From Orlajensenia flava (GTDB lineage: Bacteria; Actinomycetota; Actinomycetes; Actinomycetales; Microbacteriaceae): DNA of 64,000 nt. Position 1 is the stretch's first letter, and every line of letters begins with the position of its first letter. The notes beneath the pieces are model-generated. The model did no database searches. It was not told where the DNA came from and worked only from the letters and a program-made list of their open reading frames with translations. The stretch is from positions 1,071,246 through 1,135,245 of the forward strand of contig NZ_SSSN01000003.1 of assembly GCF_004801905.1 (NCBI RefSeq). Direction: 5' to 3'. Both the position numbers and the translations under genes were made by a program. Of this stretch, positions 60,698 through 64,000 are shown in pieces.

Positions 60698-62149
60698 TCA
60701 GCCGACGACGACCGGGGTGTCCTCCTCCGCCTCCTCCGGCACCACGATGACCGGACGCTGGAGCAGTTCGCTCACGCCGAGGAGGACGAGCGCGATCACA
60801 GCCGTCCAGACGATCTCCGCGGGAGTGAGCGGTCGCACGAACAGGATGACGGCCGCGGCGATGACGCCGATCGCCACCCGCACCAGCACGCGCTGCCGGT
60901 AGAGCCACGCGCCGAACCGGCCGGTGGTCACGCCGCGGGCATCCCCCGTACGGCGAAGCGCTGATACCCAGCCGCCGTAGACGGAACGCAGCGCGACGGG
61001 AACCCGGTAGGAGGAGCTGAGCCAGGTGACGACGGCGACCGTGATCGCGAGGACCGCCACGGCGAGGATGGTCGCGTCGACGAACCGCACCACCGCGTCG
61101 TAGATGGAGCCCGCGGCATCCGTCGGCATCACGAGCGGCGAGAGCGAGGCGATGAAGATGATCCGGCCGATCCGCAGCCCGCTTCCGAGCAGGATCATGA
61201 TGATCGCGAGCGAGATCGAGGTGGCGAGCAGTGCGATGAGCCTTCGTCTGGCCACGAGCACTCCGGCGACGAGGAAGGCCAGAGACACCCACGGCAGCCA
61301 GGCACCGGCGGCGACGCCGAGGCCGTAGGCGGTCTGCAGCGTGGCGGCGCGATCCGACTGGGCCACCACGATGGTCTTGTCGATGGCCGGGAGGTTCTGC
61401 GCGAACGTGAGTCCGTTGTTCACGAGGGCCGTCTTGACCTGCGCGATGATGGGCCCGAGCTCGATGCCGATCTCGCCGTTTTTGCTGATCGACACGGCGG
61501 CATTCGGATCGCCCGCGAGGGTGGCGTTGAGCTGCCCATGCGTGATGCGCAGGGTCTGAGCGAAGGTGTCGGAGAACGCCTGCGATTTCACGAACTTGTT
61601 CACCGTGTTGTCGATGAGGGAATTGATCCCGGACACCGCCGGCTTCCGCAGGAGCTTGAGGGCGTTGGACGCCGCAGGCGGCAGGCCCAGGCTGTCGATG
61701 CCGTCGAACACCTGATCGGTGATGCCCTCGACATCGAGGTTCGCGTCGATCGTCGTGACGATCTCGTCCGCGACGTACGCCTGTACGGCCGGATCGTCGG
61801 CCAGTGGCGCGAACGTCGCCACGAACCGGTCGGTGTCGGTCAACTCGTTGGCCGCCCAGTTGGCGACCACCGCGGCCGGGGCGAGGACGAGTCCGATCAC
61901 GATGAGGCAGACCGAGAGCACGGTCCACCAGCGGCTCCGACGACCGCTCGTCGCGACGACATGCTCTTCGATCGCGTCGGCGACCTCGAGCCGCGTCACG
62001 CTGCGCAGCTCGTCCACCTCGACGCGCAGCTCGGCGTTCTCGCTCGCCAGCACCGAGAGCTGATCCTGCTGCTCGAGGCGGAGGGCCGCGTTCTCGGCGG
62101 CGAGGCGGTCGATCTCATCCTGCAGCTGCGCCGCTGTCATCCGTGCCAT
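60698..62149 (-). CDS. Membrane protein with N-terminal coiled coil
   Basis: A 483-aa protein. The first 50 or so residues form a heptad-rich coiled coil (LQDEIDRLAAENAALRLEQQ; VLASENAELRVEVDEL). A single helix follows (LSVCLIVIGLVLAPAAVVAN), then an extracytoplasmic region of about 200 residues, and several C-terminal helices. The ATG (62149) is behind GGAGGGGGCGAGC. Its place between sucD and DUF6350 is shared with unnamed membrane proteins in other actinobacteria. The function is unknown. Confidence 0.82.
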   Translation of the reverse strand: MARMTAAQLQDEIDRLAAENAALRLEQQDQLSVLASENAELRVEVDELRSVTRLEVADAIEEHVVATSGRRSRWWTVLSVCLIVIGLVLAPAAVVANWAANELTDTDRFVATFAPLADDPAVQAYVADEIVTTIDANLDVEGITDQVFDGIDSLGLPPAASNALKLLRKPAVSGINSLIDNTVNKFVKSQAFSDTFAQTLRITHGQLNATLAGDPNAAVSISKNGEIGIELGPIIAQVKTALVNNGLTFAQNLPAIDKTIVVAQSDRAATLQTAYGLGVAAGAWLPWVSLAFLVAGVLVARRRLIALLATSISLAIIMILLGSGLRIGRIIFIASLSPLVMPTDAAGSIYDAVVRFVDATILAVAVLAITVAVVTWLSSSYRVPVALRSVYGGWVSALRRTGDARGVTTGRFGAWLYRQRVLVRVAIGVIAAAVILFVRPLTPAEIVWTAVIALVLLGVSELLQRPVIVVPEEAEEDTPVVVG

Positions 62150-62208
62150 GCTCGCCCCCTCCGTGTCCACAGGGTAGCGAACGGAGGTGCGGCACGTCGC
62201 GTTTCTTT

Positions 62209-62226
62209 ACGGCATCGCGATGCCGT
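62209..62226. repeat. Perfect 18-bp palindrome upstream of the coiled-coil gene
   Basis: ACGGCATCGCGATGCCGT reads the same on both strands. It lies 60 nt upstream of the ATG at 62149 and just beyond the sucD terminator, a position suitable for an operator or a second terminator stem. Confidence 0.75.
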
Positions 62227-62237
62227 GACGCTGACGC

Positions 62238-62275
62238 GAAGAAGGGGCCCGTCGTGACGAACAGGCCCCTTCTTC
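62238..62275 (-). terminator. Terminator hairpin after sucCD
   Basis: Perfect 12-bp stem GAAGAAGGGGCC / GGCCCCTTCTTC with a 14-nt loop, 40 nt past the sucD stop on the minus strand. Confidence 0.8.
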
Positions 62276-62318
62276 TCAGTGCATGATCTTCTCAGCGCAC
62301 CATCTCCTCAGAGCGTCA
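62271..62318. repeat. Three 16-bp direct repeats at the sucD end
   Basis: Units begin TCTTCTCAG, TCTTCTCAG and TCTCCTCAG at 62271, 62287 and 62303 with exact 16-nt spacing. The last includes the sucD stop codon and the first overlaps the terminator arm. Confidence 0.7.
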
Positions 62319-63203
62319 GAGTGCGGCGAGCACCTCGCGCATGAGGCGCGCGGTCTCGCTCGGCGTCTTGCCGACCTTCACGCCCGCGGCCTCGAGGGCC
62401 TCCTTCTTGGCCTGCGCGGTCCCCGCGGAACCCGACACGATGGCCCCGGCGTGGCCCATGGTCTTGCCCTCGGGCGCGGTGAAACCTGCGACGTAGCCGA
62501 CGACGGGCTTGGTCACGTTCGCCTTGATGAAGTCGGCCGCGCGCTCCTCGGCGTCACCGCCGATCTCGCCGATCATGACGATCGCCTTCGTCTCGGGGTC
62601 GGCCTCGAACGCCGCGAGCGCGTCGATGTGGGTCGTGCCGATGATGGGGTCTCCACCGATGCCGATGGCCGTCGAGAAACCGAGGTCGCGCAGCTCGTAC
62701 ATCATCTGGTAGGTCAGCGTCCCCGACTTGGAGACCAGGCCGATCGGGCCCTTGCCGGTGATCGTGGCGGGCGTGATGCCGACCAAGGACTCACCGGGGG
62801 TGATGATGCCGGGGCAGTTCGGGCCGATGATGCGGGTCTTGTCGCCCTTCGACTTCGCCAGCGCCCAGAACTCGGCCGAGTCCTGCACCGGGACGCCCTC
62901 GGTGATGATGACGAGCAGAGGGATCTCGGCCTCGATGGCCTCGACGACGGCGTCCTTGGTGAACGCCGGCGGCACGAACGCGATGGAGACGTCGGCCCCG
63001 GTCGCCTCGATCGCCTCGGCGACGGTGGCGAACACGGGCAGCTCGACGTCGCCGTGGGTGACGGTGGTACCGGCCTTGCGGGCGTTGACGCCGCCGACGA
63101 CCTGAGTGCCTGCCTTGAGCATGAGCGCCGTGTGCTTGGTGCCCTCGCCGCCGGTGATGCCCTGCACGATGACCTTGGAGTCCTTGTTGAGGAAGATCGA
63201 CAT
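62316..63203 (-). CDS. sucD: Succinyl-CoA synthetase alpha subunit
   Basis: A 295-aa subunit converting succinyl-CoA and phosphate with NDP to succinate and NTP. The CoA-binding Rossmann part has [20 protein letters not shown], and [16 protein letters not shown] is the family loop. The phosphohistidine active site is GHAGAIVSG, preceded by PEGKTMGH. Partner of sucC upstream (28-nt gap). Length is standard. Confidence 0.97.
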   Translation of the reverse strand: MSIFLNKDSKVIVQGITGGEGTKHTALMLKAGTQVVGGVNARKAGTTVTHGDVELPVFATVAEAIEATGADVSIAFVPPAFTKDAVVEAIEAEIPLLVIITEGVPVQDSAEFWALAKSKGDKTRIIGPNCPGIITPGESLVGITPATITGKGPIGLVSKSGTLTYQMMYELRDLGFSTAIGIGGDPIIGTTHIDALAAFEADPETKAIVMIGEIGGDAEERAADFIKANVTKPVVGYVAGFTAPEGKTMGHAGAIVSGSAGTAQAKKEALEAAGVKVGKTPSETARLMREVLAAL

Positions 63204-63231
63204 TTCTTGAATCCTGTCCTTGGTCCGTGGC

Positions 63232-64000
63232 CTACGCGGCGGCGTTCGCGAGTTCGGCGGCCTTGTCGGCGCCCTCGTCCATGGTGGCGGCGAGGGTGAC
63301 GAGCGGGTGGTTGTAGTCGTTGAGGATGCGGCGGCCTTCTTCGACGTTGTTGCCGTCGAGGCGCACGACCAGTGGCTTGTTGGCGCTGTCGCCCAGCGTG
63401 TCGAGGGCTCCGACGATGCCGTTCGCCACGGCGTCGCAGGCCGTGATGCCGCCGAAGACGTTGACGAAGACGCTCTTGACCTGCTCGTCGCCGAGGATCA
63501 CGTCGAGGCCCGCTGCCATGACGGCGGCGGATGCTCCGCCTCCGATGTCGAGGAAGTTGGCTGGCTTGACGCCACCGTGCGCCTCGCCGGCGTAGGCGAC
63601 CACGTCGAGTGTCGACATGACCAGCCCGGCACCGTTTCCGATGATGCCGACCTGACCGTCGAGCTTGACGTAGTTGAGGTCTGCGGCCTTGGCCTTGGCC
63701 TCGAGCGGGTCGGCGGCGGCCTTGTCCTCGAGGGCCTCGTGGTCGGGGTGCCGGAAGTCGGCGTTCTCGTCGAGCGAGACCTTGCCGTCGAGGGCGATGA
63801 TCTCGCCCTCCTCCGTGAGCACGAGCGGGTTGACCTCGACGAGCGTGGCGTCCTCGCCGGTGTACACGTCGTACAGCTTCACGAACACCGGTGCGACCTT
63901 GTCGACGAGTTCTGCGGGGAACTTGGCCGCCACGGCGACCTCCTTGGCGGTCGCCAGGTCCAGCCCGGCTCCGGGGTCGACCTCGACGCGGGCGAGCGCC
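63232..64000 (-). CDS. sucC: Succinyl-CoA synthetase beta subunit, C-terminal part
   Basis: The gene runs off the right edge; the C-terminal 256 residues are visible, beginning within the ATP-grasp domain ([20 protein letters not shown] with metal-binding Asn/Asp). The ligase-CoA part follows: [39 protein letters not shown], and [20 protein letters not shown]. Forms the alpha-beta enzyme with sucD in the TCA cycle. The start lies outside the window. Confidence 0.96.
   Translation of the reverse strand, partial: ALARVEVDPGAGLDLATAKEVAVAAKFPAELVDKVAPVFVKLYDVYTGEDATLVEVNPLVLTEEGEIIALDGKVSLDENADFRHPDHEALEDKAAADPLEAKAKAADLNYVKLDGQVGIIGNGAGLVMSTLDVVAYAGEAHGGVKPANFLDIGGGASAAVMAAGLDVILGDEQVKSVFVNVFGGITACDAVANGIVGALDTLGDSANKPLVVRLDGNNVEEGRRILNDYNHPLVTLAATMDEGADKAAELANAAA

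Overview
The window is high-GC actinobacterial DNA, most likely from Microbacteriaceae. The support is its base composition, frequent GTG/TTG starts, SigK/RskA and LLM oxidoreductase genes, many ATGA/GTGA gene overlaps, and the order sucC-sucD / membrane protein / DUF6350 (PerM-like) / purN / purH that is conserved in actinobacteria. No phage, plasmid, IS or CRISPR structure was seen. It reads as chromosomal housekeeping and catabolic DNA with a few accessory islands.

Left part (1-14.5 kb): a tRNA-Lys gene; a small leaderless gene; the sigK-rskA pair; an LLM oxidoreductase; a Leloir galactose island (galM-like and a DeoR regulator on the minus strand, galT-galK divergent on the plus strand); a YbaK-like deacylase and a gamma-carbonic anhydrase; a three-gene nonulosonic (sialic-type) acid cluster in which CMP-sugar synthetase and HAD phosphatase domains are fused; and glyA-folD behind a well-conserved ZTP riboswitch.

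Middle (14.5-33.8 kb): amino-sugar metabolism dominates. There is a GH20 hexosaminidase lipoprotein, two ABC sugar importers that both lack an ATPase gene, nagA, and an operon running ROK repressor / binding protein / two permeases / NagZ-like GH3 / ROK kinase / nagB. Between these lie an AbiEi-DUF559 nuclease-like gene bracketed by unusual palindromic and tandem repeats, an LtrA membrane protein, an MFS transporter, purU and a small YrdB-like protein.

Right part (33.8-64 kb): a large secreted subtilase; isocitrate dehydrogenase behind a palindromic operator; a GNAT; an alkyltransferase-like protein with an apparent CTG start; a histidine kinase with two response regulators; a membrane protein coupled to an ornithine-decarboxylase-like enzyme; a heterodimeric ABC exporter preceded by a 27-codon leader ORF; a four-gene FtsX/ABC export system; an amino-acid dehydrogenase; purH-purN-DUF6350; a coiled-coil membrane protein; and sucD with partial sucC.

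Several genes start 6-8 nt after a TAnnnT-like -10 hexamer with no Shine-Dalgarno, so leaderless transcription appears common. The features most worth following up are the repeat-flanked DUF559 gene, the 27-codon leader before the ABC exporter, the decarboxylase/membrane-protein pair with an orphan terminator hairpin upstream, and the ZTP riboswitch.
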